Positions 43,475 through 51,785 of a DNA stretch of 64,000 bases are shown one piece after another. Made by a program: the position numbers and the translations under genes. Under the pieces are notes generated by a model. The model was not told the DNA's origin and made no database searches. It saw nothing but the letters and a program-made list of their open reading frames with translations. Each line of letters begins with the position of its first letter. Positions within the stretch are counted from its first letter, which is position 1. Source of the DNA: UBA1952 sp965246765 (lineage in GTDB: Bacteria > Bacteroidota > Bacteroidia > Chitinophagales > Chitinophagaceae); NCBI GenBank assembly GCA_965246765.1, contig CBDFFJ010000005.1, forward strand, positions 248,001 through 312,000, written 5' to 3'.

Positions 43475-44752
43475 GTGAAGCATTACTTATTGCGGCTTTG
43501 GCTTGGGCTGGCGGCCGCTGGCATTATTATCCCGGCACAGGCCTCCCGGATTTTCATTCCTATGGATGCGGAGGGACAGGTAGCTCACTTAAAGGCTTAT
43601 GGCGTGGCCTACGCTGCATTAAAGCTGAATGTAGGCGTGGACTGGCTCCTGAATTACCGGGGCGGTGCCTTCGGTATTGAGAACGTGGACGCGATAGAGC
43701 GCCTCTGCAAGCTGCGCGGTGTGAGCTATGAGGTGATGAGCGATGCCCAATACAATGGCGTGCTGCAGGAGATTGCCAACCCCGACTTCAATGGCGACCT
43801 GATCAAGCTGGAGAAAGCCCCCCGCATAGGCGTCTATACCCCACCCAACAAGCTGCCCTGGGATGATGCGGTGACCCTTGCCCTGACCTACGCAGAGATT
43901 CCCTACGACAAGCTTTATGACGACGAGCTACTGGGCGACAAGCTGCATCAGTACGACTGGCTGCACCTGCACCATGAGGATTTTACGGGACAATACGGCA
44001 AATTCTGGGCGGGCCAGCATCAGATGGCCTGGTACCAGGAAGACGTGCGCACCAATGAGGCGATGGCGGCAAAGCACGGATACAAGAAAGTGAGTCAGCT
44101 GAAGCTGGCGGTGGCCAAGAAGATCCGGGACTTTGTGGCGGGCGGCGGCTATCTGTTCGCGATGTGCTCAGCAACGGATAGCTACGACATTGCTTTGGCC
44201 GCGGATGGCGCAGACATTTGCGATGTGCCCTTTGACGGCGACGCGCCGGCGCCTGATGCGCAGCAGCGCCTGAAGTTTGAGAACTGCTTTGCCTTTAAAA
44301 ACTTCACACTCGTTCCATCTCCGTACGTCTATGAATATTCCAACATAGATATGAGTCCGGAAAATGGCCGGCAGGTGCCTATGAGTCTTGACTATTTCTC
44401 GCTATTCACTTTTTCCGCCAAGTTTGATCCGGTGCCGAGCATGCTCTGCCAGAACCATACGACGACGATCAAAGGCTTCATGGGCCAGACGACCGCTTTC
44501 CGTAAGGATGTCTTGAAGACAAGCGTTCTTGTCATGGGCGAGTACAAGCCTACAAACGAAGCCCGCTACATCCATGGGGAGTACGGTAAAGGCACATGGA
44601 CATTTTACGGCGGCCACGACCCGGAAGATTATCAGCACGCCATCGGCGATCCGGTGACGGATCTGGCGCTGCATCCAAGCTCTCCCGGCTACCGGCTTAT
44701 CCTGAATAATGTACTGTTTCCCGCGGCTAAGAAGAAACCGCGGAAGACGTAG
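43475..44752 (+). CDS. Secreted protein of the Bacteroidota family often labelled 'asparagine synthetase B'
   Basis: This 425-residue protein has a signal peptide (MKHYLLRLWLGLAAAGIIIPAQA). The mature start is ASRIFIPMDAEGQVAHLKAYG. It contains NVGVDWLLNYRGGAF, EKAPRIGVYTPPNKLPWDDAVTLALTYAEIPYD, and a glutamine-amidotransferase-like segment (GGGYLFAMCSATDSYD, then HGEYGKGTWTFYGGHDPED). I recall the family being annotated asparagine synthetase B, but it has no amidotransferase N-terminal Cys and no ATP-PPase motif, so that name is not supported. A ThuA/class I GATase-like fold is more likely. Function is unknown. Confidence 0.75.
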   Translation: MKHYLLRLWLGLAAAGIIIPAQASRIFIPMDAEGQVAHLKAYGVAYAALKLNVGVDWLLNYRGGAFGIENVDAIERLCKLRGVSYEVMSDAQYNGVLQEIANPDFNGDLIKLEKAPRIGVYTPPNKLPWDDAVTLALTYAEIPYDKLYDDELLGDKLHQYDWLHLHHEDFTGQYGKFWAGQHQMAWYQEDVRTNEAMAAKHGYKKVSQLKLAVAKKIRDFVAGGGYLFAMCSATDSYDIALAADGADICDVPFDGDAPAPDAQQRLKFENCFAFKNFTLVPSPYVYEYSNIDMSPENGRQVPMSLDYFSLFTFSAKFDPVPSMLCQNHTTTIKGFMGQTTAFRKDVLKTSVLVMGEYKPTNEARYIHGEYGKGTWTFYGGHDPEDYQHAIGDPVTDLALHPSSPGYRLILNNVLFPAAKKKPRKT

Positions 44753-44753
44753 G

Positions 44754-45092
44754 TCAAAGCGTAGCCTGGACTTTCTTTGGAAGCTTTGCTCTGATGATTT
44801 GATAAGCGCGGGCTATGTGCGCTTTCCAGTCGGCGAGCTTTAAGGCCTGTGGCTGTGTCACCTTCACCCACTTCGCCCGTTGAAGATGCGGTGCAGGCAT
44901 GAACATATCACTTGCGGATAGCTCCTCAAAATCTTCATCTGATACTTTGAAAGAGGTATCATTTGCATCATCCAGATTGGTGATGCAGAACATCTTGCCG
45001 CCTACTTTGAATAGCAGATGATTTTCCCACTGCACTTCTTCGGTAGCGCCGGGATGAGCAAGGCAAATGGCGCGGAGCGTATCTAAATCCAT
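44754..45092 (-). CDS. MmcQ/YjbR family protein
   Basis: The 112 residues match the MmcQ/YjbR (CyaY-like fold) family. It has LDTLRAICLAHPGATEEVQWENHLLFKVGGKMFCITNLDD, then FKVSDEDFEELSA, and ends HLQRAKWVKVTQPQALKLADWKAHIARAYQIIRAKLP. Members are small single-domain proteins with a double-wing fold, described as DNA-binding. The gene is divergent from the thioesterase at 45122 with only 29 bp between starts, so they may share control. Confidence 0.9.
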   Translation of the reverse strand: MDLDTLRAICLAHPGATEEVQWENHLLFKVGGKMFCITNLDDANDTSFKVSDEDFEELSASDMFMPAPHLQRAKWVKVTQPQALKLADWKAHIARAYQIIRAKLPKKVQATL

Positions 45093-45121
45093 GATGCCGT
45101 AAAGTTGTCAACTTTGGCGCG

Positions 45122-45517
45122 ATGAAAAATCCCTTTGCTCCCGGAGACAGGAAAACCTATGCTCATACCGTCACAGATGCCGATGTAGCCCGCCTGCCGG
45201 GAGGATTGGTTCATGCCGTCTATAGCACGTTTGCGCTTGCGCGCGATGCCGAATGGGCCAGCCGGCAGTTTGTATTGGAGATGCGGGAAACCGATGAGGA
45301 GGGAATCGGGACGCTGGTGCATGTTGCCCATCAATCTCCTGCGTTGGTTGGCGAAACGGTAGAAATAGTTTCCACCCTGGCGGCAGTTGAGCGCAATGAA
45401 ATTATTACACCCTTTGAAGCGAAAGTCGGCAGCCGTATTATCGCAACCGGCGAAACGCGGCAGAAGATTTTGAAGAAAGAAAAGCTGGAGCGGCTGTTTG
45501 CAAGCCTGAAATCTTAG
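45122..45517 (+). CDS. FlK-like thioesterase family protein
   Basis: This 131-residue hot-dog-fold protein resembles the fluoroacetyl-CoA thioesterase (FlK) group. It starts MKNPFAPGDRKTYAHTVTDADVARL. Residues LPGGLVHAVYSTFALARDAEWASRQFVLEM and VHVAHQSPALVGETVEIVSTLAAVERNEI follow the family pattern for the active-site Thr/Ser, Glu and His. It probably hydrolyses short acyl-CoAs. It is convergent with the SGNH hydrolase, whose stop directly follows its own. Confidence 0.82.
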   Translation: MKNPFAPGDRKTYAHTVTDADVARLPGGLVHAVYSTFALARDAEWASRQFVLEMRETDEEGIGTLVHVAHQSPALVGETVEIVSTLAAVERNEIITPFEAKVGSRIIATGETRQKILKKEKLERLFASLKS

Positions 45518-46123
45518 CTACGCCTTTAGCGCCTTTTCCAAAAGCGGAGCGAGCCTTGCCGCCCAAACTGCATATTCTTTTCCGGAAGGATGCAGGCCGT
45601 CAGCAGCCAGATATTCCGCCTTTTGGCCATTGGCACGGGTGCTGTCAGTAATGTCTAACCAGCCGCATTTGTGCGCCAGCGCAATCTCTTTTGCGGCGGC
45701 GTTGTAGGCGTCAATTTCCTGCGCAATTTTATGCCGGTCACGGCCTTCAGCAAAAGGCGTAACGCCCCAGTCGGGAATGGAAACAACCATTACATGCCGC
45801 GGATGGCCGTTGGAGAAAACGATGGCTTGGTTCAGCAGGCCGGTAAATTCTTTTTTGTAGTTATCTAATGCTCGTCCGCGGTACTGATTGTTCACGCCAA
45901 TGAGCAGCGTAACGATGGAGAATGTTTCATGCAGCTTATGTTCGTGAATGGCGGCAGCCAGCTCATCTGTCGTCCAGCCGGTGATGGCAATGATGAGCGG
46001 CTCGGAAATTTTAATACCCGCTTTGCGCAGCAGCCCGGCCGTCTGGTGCGGAAAATTTTCGGCGGAGGGAACACTTTCGCCGATGGTGTAGGAGTCGCCG
46101 AGGGCGAGGTAGGTATGAGACAT
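45518..46123 (-). CDS. SGNH/GDSL family hydrolase
   Basis: This 201-residue single-domain hydrolase has all four blocks: catalytic Ser in LALGDSYTIGE, block II Gly in ITGWTTDELAAAI, block III Asn in LIGVNNQYRG, and block V DGLHPSGKEYAVWA with catalytic Asp/His. It has no signal peptide, so it should be cytosolic. Such enzymes are esterases or lipases of varied substrate. It is transcribed downstream of the RelE/ParE toxin pair (the toxin stop is 2 bp upstream). Confidence 0.9.
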   Translation of the reverse strand: MSHTYLALGDSYTIGESVPSAENFPHQTAGLLRKAGIKISEPLIIAITGWTTDELAAAIHEHKLHETFSIVTLLIGVNNQYRGRALDNYKKEFTGLLNQAIVFSNGHPRHVMVVSIPDWGVTPFAEGRDRHKIAQEIDAYNAAAKEIALAHKCGWLDITDSTRANGQKAEYLAADGLHPSGKEYAVWAARLAPLLEKALKA

Positions 46124-46125
46124 GA

Positions 46126-46422
46126 TTACAGTCGCATTAAGCGTGCATGATGGCTGACGCGCAAGATATATACCGCCATGTCGTCAAACTCATAGACAAT
46201 CCGGTAAGCGCCTTCAAAAACTTCCCGCAGCGATTCCTCGCCGAATTCCGGAACCACTCTTCCAAGCTGCGGCTGCACGACAAGAATCTGCGGCCGCTCA
46301 AAAATCCGGGCAATCATTCTATTGGCAGCCGGCGCCGAATCCCGGCTGATAAAGCAATGGATATCGTGCAAATCCTGACGGGCTGAAATTGTCCAGATAA
46401 TCTCACGCGGCGTGGGCGTCAT
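46126..46422 (-). CDS. RelE/ParE family toxin
   Basis: This 98-residue protein has the ParE/RelE fold. It starts REIIWTISARQDLHDIHCFI and has RMIARIFERPQILVVQPQLGRVVPEFGEESLREVFEGAYRIVYEFDDMAVYILRVSHHARL, the standard core with a C-terminal His/Arg patch. ParE members poison gyrase and RelE members cut ribosomal mRNA; which applies here is unknown. The antitoxin gene overlaps its start by 20 bp. Confidence 0.9.
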   Translation of the reverse strand: MTPTPREIIWTISARQDLHDIHCFISRDSAPAANRMIARIFERPQILVVQPQLGRVVPEFGEESLREVFEGAYRIVYEFDDMAVYILRVSHHARLMRL

Positions 46423-46618
46423 GGCGCTGATTGTTATTACCCGCCGTCCAGCTTTGGATTTCCGCCTTCATCTCCTCATTGGAAAGGGTTCGTCCGGCTT
46501 GCACATCCGCTCTGCCCGCCACAATCTGTTCAATAAACAGTAAACGCTCAAGCAGGGCGTCCAAATTAAATTCATCGCCCAGTCCGTCAACAGCGGTTAT
46601 TACATGTTCCTTGGTCAT
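46403..46618 (-). CDS. Antitoxin of a RelE/ParE module
   Basis: This 71-residue acidic protein matches the short antitoxins paired with ParE/RelE toxins. LDALLERLLFIEQIVAGRADVQAGRTLSNEEMKAEIQSW is the typical helix followed by an (E)AGRxxSxEE segment that wraps the toxin. It precedes and overlaps the toxin gene (46403-46422), the common antitoxin-first arrangement. Autoregulation by the pair is likely. Confidence 0.87.
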   Translation of the reverse strand: MTKEHVITAVDGLGDEFNLDALLERLLFIEQIVAGRADVQAGRTLSNEEMKAEIQSWTAGNNNQRHDAHAA

Positions 46619-46630
46619 AGTACCTCAAAT

Positions 46631-47998
46631 CTACTGAATAAACACCGTCTTGATATTCGTGAATTCGCGGATACCGAACACGCCGAGCTCGCGCCCATAG
46701 CCGCTTTGCTTGGTGCCACCAAACGGCAGATGCGGGTCGGAATGCACCTGTGCGTTTACGAAGCAGTTGCCCGCCTGCAGCTCTTTAGCCGCCAACTGCT
46801 CCGCCCGCTTCCGGTCTTTGGAGAAGATGGCACCGCCGAGGCCGTAGATGCTGTCGTTTGCTTTACGCATAGCGTCTGCCTCATCCTTTGCTTCAATGAT
46901 GGCCGCTACCGGGCCGAATAGTTCCTCATCATACGCAGGCATGCCCTTCTTGACGTTCGTAAGGATAGTTGGCGGATAGAACGCGCCTTCGCCGTCTGGC
47001 AGCTTGCCGCCGCAGAGAATTTTTGCGCCATTTGCTTTGCTGTCCATCACTTGCTCATGCAGCGCATCGCGTAAATCTATCCGCGCCATGGGGCCGATGC
47101 GCATGGATTTGTCCATCGGGTCGCCGCCCCAGTTTGCCGCGTCAAAGGCTTCCGTCAGGCGCTGCTCAAATTCTTTCCGAAGACTTTTTGCTACGATGAA
47201 GCGTTTTGCCGCTACGCAGCTTTGGCCGCTGTTTACAAGTCGTGCTTCTGTGCAGACTTTTATCGCCAAATCCATGTCGGCATCTTCCAGAATAACGTAA
47301 GCATCCGAGCCTCCAAGCTCTAATACCTGCTTCTTAATGGCGCGGCCTGCGGCTTCAGCTACCTTACTTCCTGCGGCTGTGCTGCCTGTGAATGTCACTG
47401 CATTGATGCGCGGGTCAGCAATGAGGTCAGCTACTTCGCCGGATGGGATCAGCAGGGTTTGAAATAGTCCTTTGGGCGCGCCGGCTTTCTTAAAAATCTT
47501 CTCAATCTCCAGCGCGCAGCCGCTTACGTTGCTGGCGTGTTTCAACACCATCGTGTTGCCCGCCATTAAGATGGGCGCGGCGCAACGATAGACTTGCCAA
47601 AAGGGAAAATTCCACGGCATTACAGCCAGCACGGTGCCGAGTGGCTGATAAGAAATGAATGATTTACGCGCTTCTGTCTGGACGATTTCATCCGCCAGCA
47701 TTTTTCCGCCTTCTTTGGCGTAGAAGTCAAAGGTCTTTGCACACTTGGCTACCTCGTCCATGCTTTGCTGGATGGGCTTTCCCATCTCGCGGGTTGCCAG
47801 TTCCGCCAGCAGCTTTTGGTCTTTGCGGAGCTGGGCGGCAATTGCTTTCAGCACTTGCGCGCGCTCTTTAAACGAGGTTTGCCGCCAGGCTTCAAAGGCT
47901 TTGCGGGAAGCGTTCAGGGCGCGCTCAATCGCTTCCGGCGTGGTGGCTTCGTAGGTGGCGATGGTTTCGCCGGTGGCGGGATTGATGGATTGGAACAT
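46631..47998 (-). CDS. gabD: NAD(P)-dependent succinate-semialdehyde dehydrogenase
   Basis: The 455 residues match the GabD-like aldehyde dehydrogenase family. The cofactor site includes AVMPWNFPFWQVYR and TFTGSTAAGSKVAE. The active site has LELGGSDAYVILEDADMD and the catalytic Cys in NSGQSCVAAKRF. The C-terminal half has DEELFGPVAAI and PHLPFGGTKQSGYGRELG. It oxidises succinate semialdehyde to succinate in GABA breakdown, though related aldehydes are possible. No GABA transaminase is adjacent. Confidence 0.9.
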   Translation of the reverse strand: MFQSINPATGETIATYEATTPEAIERALNASRKAFEAWRQTSFKERAQVLKAIAAQLRKDQKLLAELATREMGKPIQQSMDEVAKCAKTFDFYAKEGGKMLADEIVQTEARKSFISYQPLGTVLAVMPWNFPFWQVYRCAAPILMAGNTMVLKHASNVSGCALEIEKIFKKAGAPKGLFQTLLIPSGEVADLIADPRINAVTFTGSTAAGSKVAEAAGRAIKKQVLELGGSDAYVILEDADMDLAIKVCTEARLVNSGQSCVAAKRFIVAKSLRKEFEQRLTEAFDAANWGGDPMDKSMRIGPMARIDLRDALHEQVMDSKANGAKILCGGKLPDGEGAFYPPTILTNVKKGMPAYDEELFGPVAAIIEAKDEADAMRKANDSIYGLGGAIFSKDRKRAEQLAAKELQAGNCFVNAQVHSDPHLPFGGTKQSGYGRELGVFGIREFTNIKTVFIQ

Positions 47999-48009
47999 GG
48001 CTTAAGCAG

Positions 48010-48045
48010 GACTTGCCAAGTCTTTCCTTCGGGACTTGGCAAGTC
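48010..48045. repeat. 13-bp inverted repeat hairpin
   Basis: GACTTGCCAAGTC (48010-48022) and GACTTGGCAAGTC (48033-48045) are exact complements around 10 bp. It lies between the divergent gabD and phosphohexomutase genes. A similar ACTTGACAAGT hairpin is at 52858-52892, so this seems a dispersed hairpin family. Confidence 0.55.
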
Positions 48046-48069
48046 GCAGGAGGCGAAGGTGGCTTATCC

Positions 48070-48077
48070 TACTTTTG
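48070..48077 (+). promoter_or_regulatory. -7 promoter element of the phosphohexomutase gene
   Basis: TACTTTTG matches the Bacteroidota -7 consensus TAnnTTTG exactly and lies 47 bp before the ATG at 48125. No -33 TTG sits at the usual distance. Confidence 0.4.
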
Positions 48078-48124
48078 CGCACGTTATAACGCTATAAATC
48101 TTCACAGCATTTTAATCCCAAAGC

Positions 48125-49533
48125 ATGGCTCCTGATAAAATTAAATTCGGCACAGATGGCTGGCGCGCTATTATCGCACAGGACTTTACTGTTTACAATG
48201 TGGCTCGCGTGACGCAGGCGCTGGCAAAGTGGCTGCTAGCTCGCGGAGAAAAACCGGCTGTTGTCGTAGGCCATGACTGCCGCTTCGGAGGCCGGCTTTT
48301 TACAGAAATGGTGGCCAGTGTTCTTTGCGCTAACGGCATTCAGGTGCTTATCGCGGATGGCTTTGTGAGCACGCCGATGATTTCGCTGGGCGTGTTGCAG
48401 CATGGGGCGCAGCAAGGCGTCGTGATTACGGCATCGCACAATCCGCCTTCTTACAATGGCTATAAACTGAAAGGCGCGCACGGCGGGCCTTCTAATCCTG
48501 AAGACATTGCGGCTGTGGAAGCCCTGATTGAAGATGAGGTAAGCATTCCATCTAAAACATTGACCGAATGGGAAGCTGAAGGCTTGCTGAGCTGGGGTGG
48601 ATTTAGAGCGCGAATACTTAGATTATCTCCAGACAAAGTTTGACTTCGTAAAGCTGAATGCATCGCCCTTCAAGATGGCGTATGATGCGATGTACGGCGC
48701 GGGGATGAACGTTATCCGTCAACTACTGCCGGGCGCGGTGGGTATTCATTGCGAGTACAATCCGGGCTTCAACGGACAAGCGCCGGAGCCGTTGGATAAG
48801 AATCTTCAGGAGCTTGCCAACACGCTGAAACACACACCGGAGCTGAAAGTTGGCCTCGCGACAGACGGCGATGCCGACCGCATTGGCCTTTATGATGAGG
48901 ACGGGAATTTTGTGGACGCGCACCACATCATCCTGCTGCTCATCCACTACCTGCACAAGTACAAGGGCATGAGCGGCAAGGTGGCAATCGCCTTCTCCGT
49001 CACCGACCGTGTGAAGCGCATGTGCGAGGTCTATGGCTTGCCCATTGAGGTGACGCCGATTGGCTTTAAGTACATCTCCACCATCATGGTGCATGAGGAT
49101 GTGCTGGTGGGCGGCGAGGAGAGCGGCGGCATCGCGGTAAAGGGCCACATCCCGGAGCGCGACGGCATCTACGACGGCATCCTGCTCTATGAATTTATGA
49201 CGGAGACAGGCAAGACACTGAAGGAGCTGATTGCGGAAGTGTATGAGGTGGTAGGCCCCTTCGTCTATGAGCGCGCCGACCTGCACGTTGAAAATTCAAA
49301 GAAGGAAAGCATCATCAATACCGCGCGGGCGAATGGCTACAGCGCCTTTGGCAAGTATGAATTCAAAGGCACAGAAAGCATTGATGGGATGAAGTATTAC
49401 CTGAACAATGGCGGCTGGATGATGCTTCGGGGCTTCTGGGACGGAGCCGTTGTTGCGGATTTATGCGGAGGGGAATAGTAAAGAAGAGACCTTGGATATT
49501 TTGGAGGAGGTCAAGAAGAGCTTAGGGGTGTGA
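48125..49533 (+). pseudogene. Phosphoglucomutase/phosphomannomutase family gene with two frameshifts
   Basis: The full coding sequence is readable in three segments. Segment 1 (from 48125) starts MAPDKIKFGTDGWRAIIAQ and has the catalytic phosphoserine loop TASHNPPSYNGYK. Segment 2 runs to about 49434 and has the metal loop ATDGDADRIG and sugar loop GGEESGG. Segment 3 has ASGTEPLLRIYAE (phosphate-binding loop) and ends ILEEVKKSLGV at 49533. Both breaks are one extra G in a GGGG run (48594-48597 and 49432-49435). With both G's removed a normal protein of about 469 residues results. Such enzymes interconvert hexose 1- and 6-phosphates. Because all catalytic motifs are intact, sequence error is as likely as true decay. 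Confidence 0.88.
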
Positions 49534-49636
49534 GTTGGGTACAAATCCATAACTAGTTTTTGTTGACCGATTGCTCCGACCTGTACCCACACGGCTTGTA
49601 TTGCTGTGCAAGAGCACCAGCCACAGTAGCTAATTC

Positions 49637-50045
49637 CTATGCGAGTCTAAAGCCAATTGGCAAAGTAAAATAGCAATTGATAGGAATGCCGTTATTGCGC
49701 CCAGGCTTCCAGCGGGGCATCGCTTTTACAACGCGCAGCGCTTCTGCATCCAAGGTGGCTGAGCCAGACGAATGGATAATTTCCGGATTCAGTAAATCGC
49801 CTTTAGCTGAAATAATGAATTTCAACATGACTTTGCCTTCTGTTCCATGCTCTCTGTCCGTGCCCGGATAGCGAAGGTGTTTTGCAAGCCACTTTGGTAG
49901 GTTCCCGTTAAACGTAGGCATTTCTTCAGCGGTTGCAAAACACTTTTGTTGAAGTATCTGTATCGTGCTCCGCAAAAGTCTGCTGAGCATATACGGGGAT
50001 ATTGGTAATAGACGCCAAGAATACAGCGAGCAAGATGTTTTTCAT
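49637..50045 (-). pseudogene. Energy transducer TonB-like protein, frameshifted
   Basis: From the ATG at 50045 a signal peptide (MKNILLAVFLASITNIPVYA) is followed by about 18 residues, then a stop. The TonB C-terminal domain continues in the next frame: ATAEEMPTFNGNLPKWLAKHLRYPG, EGKVMLKFIISAKGDLLNPEII, ALRVVKAMPRWKPGRNNG, and ends YFTLPIGFRLA. One extra T (AAAA on the plus strand, 49937-49940) explains the break. TonB C-terminal domains contact outer-membrane transporters; short secreted versions like this are frequent in Bacteroidota with unknown role. It stands alone. Confidence 0.8.
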
Positions 50046-50128
50046 TTTGATTGTCTTCCTATCCTGCGAAAATAGTATTTCCTTACCTCGTTAGTATTTC
50101 CTAATAGCAACTATAGTGTGAGGTTCCT

Positions 50129-50181
50129 CCACTGGTTTCAGTCTTGCGAAGCAGACTGAAATCCACAATAAAGGCAAGTCT
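50129..50181. repeat. Dispersed 53-bp hairpin repeat, copy 1
   Basis: This 53-bp unit is 50/53 identical to 62897-62949. It contains the hairpin TTTCAGTCT...AGACTGAAA with a TGCGAAGC loop. Two of the three differences between the copies fall on opposite arms of the stem and preserve pairing (C-G here, A-T in copy 2). It lies in the gap between the TonB-like gene and the ParE toxin gene. Confidence 0.8.
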
Positions 50182-50215
50182 TCAGCCCCGGTTCGTGTCC
50201 CCACGAATCGGCCAG

Positions 50216-50527
50216 CTAACTTCTTCTCCTATACTTCCTGTGCGGATGCCGGCTTGTGTGAAAGATTGCAGAAACGAAGAGCACATCTTCTTCTGGATAA
50301 TGACGGAAGACAATCATAAAAGGGAAGACGTTGCCAACACGCACCTCGCGATAGCCACGCCATTGCTCCTTTCCCTGAGCCGGATTAGATATAAGCTTCG
50401 CCAAACGGTTTTTGACCGCCGCCTCAAAACGCGCGCCTTGTCCAACCGTTCGCGTCTCATACCAATCCGAGGATTCTTCAAATTCCGCTTGCGCCGCTGT
50501 ATGAATGACAATATGTTGTACGGGCAT
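50216..50527 (-). CDS. RelE/ParE family toxin (second module)
   Basis: This 103-residue protein has the ParE/RelE core: HTAAQAEFEESSDWYETRTVGQGARFEAAVKNRLAKLISNP, then WRGYREVRVGNVFPFMIVFRHYPEEDVLFVSAIFHTSRHP. The C-terminal HTSR-H block is typical of ParE. The antitoxin lies 2 bp upstream. It differs in sequence from the toxin at 46126, so the two modules are separate acquisitions. Confidence 0.88.
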   Translation of the reverse strand: MPVQHIVIHTAAQAEFEESSDWYETRTVGQGARFEAAVKNRLAKLISNPAQGKEQWRGYREVRVGNVFPFMIVFRHYPEEDVLFVSAIFHTSRHPHRKYRRRS

Positions 50528-50529
50528 GT

Positions 50530-50790
50530 TTACACCTTCTTTCTGCCGGATAGATATTCCATTGCTTCCTCAACCGTGCTGCAAGAGATGGTATTTCTGC
50601 CCGCCTTATAATCCTCGTCGCGCCGCTCCATCTCCGCCACAAACTCGGGGTCATCCCAATGGTCGGCATCAGGCACTTGCGAGAACGCCTCAATCATGTT
50701 AAGCACAGCCGCCTTCTGTTCTTTTCCCAAAGAAAGCAGGCGACTAATAATAGCGGCATCTAAGTCAGCGGATGAAAGCGTTATTCCCAT
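50530..50790 (-). CDS. Antitoxin/addiction module component paired with the ParE toxin
   Basis: This 86-residue protein has an N-terminal helical region (LSLGKEQKAAVLNMIEAF) and a C-terminal tail DPEFVAEMERRDEDYKAGRNTISCSTVEEAMEYLSGRKK. That tail is typical of short antitoxins that wrap a ParE/RelE toxin. It directly precedes the toxin gene with a 2-bp gap, the usual order. Confidence 0.8.
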   Translation of the reverse strand: MGITLSSADLDAAIISRLLSLGKEQKAAVLNMIEAFSQVPDADHWDDPEFVAEMERRDEDYKAGRNTISCSTVEEAMEYLSGRKKV

Positions 50791-50827
50791 GTAATCAAAA
50801 CTACTTCATCCGGCTGCGAAATCCGCC

Positions 50828-50859
50828 TTGGCAAAATCCAAATTCCGCCCCTATTTTTG
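50828..50859 (+). promoter_or_regulatory. Promoter of the SRP RNA gene
   Basis: TTG (50828-50830) lies 21 bp upstream of TATTTTTG (50852-50859), an exact match to the Bacteroidota -33/-7 promoter pattern. The SRP RNA begins a few bases downstream, which supports the assignment. Confidence 0.65.
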
Positions 50860-50863
50860 TGCT

Positions 50864-50968
50864 CCGGCGAGTCTTATACGACCAGCTCCTACTAATCCCC
50901 CAGGGCAGGAATGCAGCAAGGGCGTGTGGTTGTAGCGGTGCGATGTGAGTAACTCGCCGGGTTTTTTA
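50864..50968 (+). ncRNA. ffs: Signal recognition particle RNA (small bacterial type)
   Basis: The conserved SRP apical domain is present at 50902-50922 (AGGGCAGGAATGCAGCAAGGG, the Bacteroidota form of the Ffh-binding loop). The ends CCGGCGAG (50864-50871) and CTCGCCGG (50953-50960) pair perfectly and are followed by a T-run that also serves as terminator. The RNA binds Ffh to target membrane proteins during translation. It lies just upstream of fsa. Confidence 0.9.
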
Positions 50969-50981
50969 TTTATATCCTCAC

Positions 50982-51635
50982 ATGAAGTTTTTCATAGACA
51001 CCGCCAATCTTGACCAAATCCGCGAAGCCCACGAAATGGGCATCCTGGACGGCGTAACTACCAACCCTTCCCTGATGGCCAAAGAAGGCATTAAGGGCAC
51101 AGACGCCATTGCGCAGCACTACAAAACTATCTGCGAAATCGTGGACGGCCCGGTGAGCGCTGAGGTGCTGGGAACTTCCTTTGAAGGCATCGTGGAAGAA
51201 GGCAAGAAGCTAGCGCAAATCCATGAAAACATCATCGTGAAGGTGCCGATGATTCAGGACGGCATTAAGGCCATCAAGTGGTTTACGGATAACGACATCA
51301 AGACCAACTGTACACTCGTATTCTCCGCCGGCCAAGCCATTCTTGCGGCTAAAGCAGGCGCTACCTACGTCTCTCCATTCATCGGCCGCATTGACGATAG
51401 CAACTGGGACGGCGTTGACCTTATCAAGCAAATCGTAAGCATTTACAACGCCCAAGGCTATATGACGGAAGTACTGGCTGCATCCATCCGCTCGCCTTTG
51501 CACATCGTGAAGTGCGCGGAAGCCGGTGCCGATGTCTGCACCTGCCCGCTGTCATCCATCACCGGCCTGCTGAAGCATCCGCTGACGGATTTGGGCCTTG
51601 CGCAATTCCTGAAGGATGCGCAGGCGATGGCTTAA
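50982..51635 (+). CDS. fsa: Transaldolase-like fructose-6-phosphate aldolase
   Basis: The 217 residues match the short transaldolase/FSA family. MKFFIDTANLDQIREAHEMGILDGVTTNPSLMAKEG opens the barrel. The Schiff-base Lys lies in NIIVKVPMIQDGIKAIKW. It continues with NCTLVFSAGQAILAAKAGATYVSPFIGRIDD and ends FLKDAQAM. The enzyme moves three-carbon units between sugar phosphates. Short family members can be transaldolases or aldolases, and the sequence alone does not decide. The SRP RNA lies immediately upstream. Confidence 0.93.
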   Translation: MKFFIDTANLDQIREAHEMGILDGVTTNPSLMAKEGIKGTDAIAQHYKTICEIVDGPVSAEVLGTSFEGIVEEGKKLAQIHENIIVKVPMIQDGIKAIKWFTDNDIKTNCTLVFSAGQAILAAKAGATYVSPFIGRIDDSNWDGVDLIKQIVSIYNAQGYMTEVLAASIRSPLHIVKCAEAGADVCTCPLSSITGLLKHPLTDLGLAQFLKDAQAMA

Positions 51636-51664
51636 GCTGAGCTTGTTGCCCCAGCCCAATCAAA

Positions 51665-51754
51665 CCTGTCATTGCGGGCTTGACCCGCAATCCGCTGGTA
51701 TCGTAATACGAGCGCACGATTGGCCAGATTGCGGCTCGGGGCTGCAATGACAGG
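51665..51754. repeat. Dispersed inverted-repeat element (90 bp)
   Basis: CCTGTCATTGC (51665-51675) and GCAATGACAGG (51744-51754) are exact complements. Inside, TTGCGG and CCGCAA segments pair further. It lies between fsa and holA, which converge on it, and may serve as a terminator for one of them. It shares the GTCATT ends seen at 26352-26473. Confidence 0.55.
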
Positions 51755-51785
51755 AACGATTAGCGTAAGACAGTCTATTTGGCTT

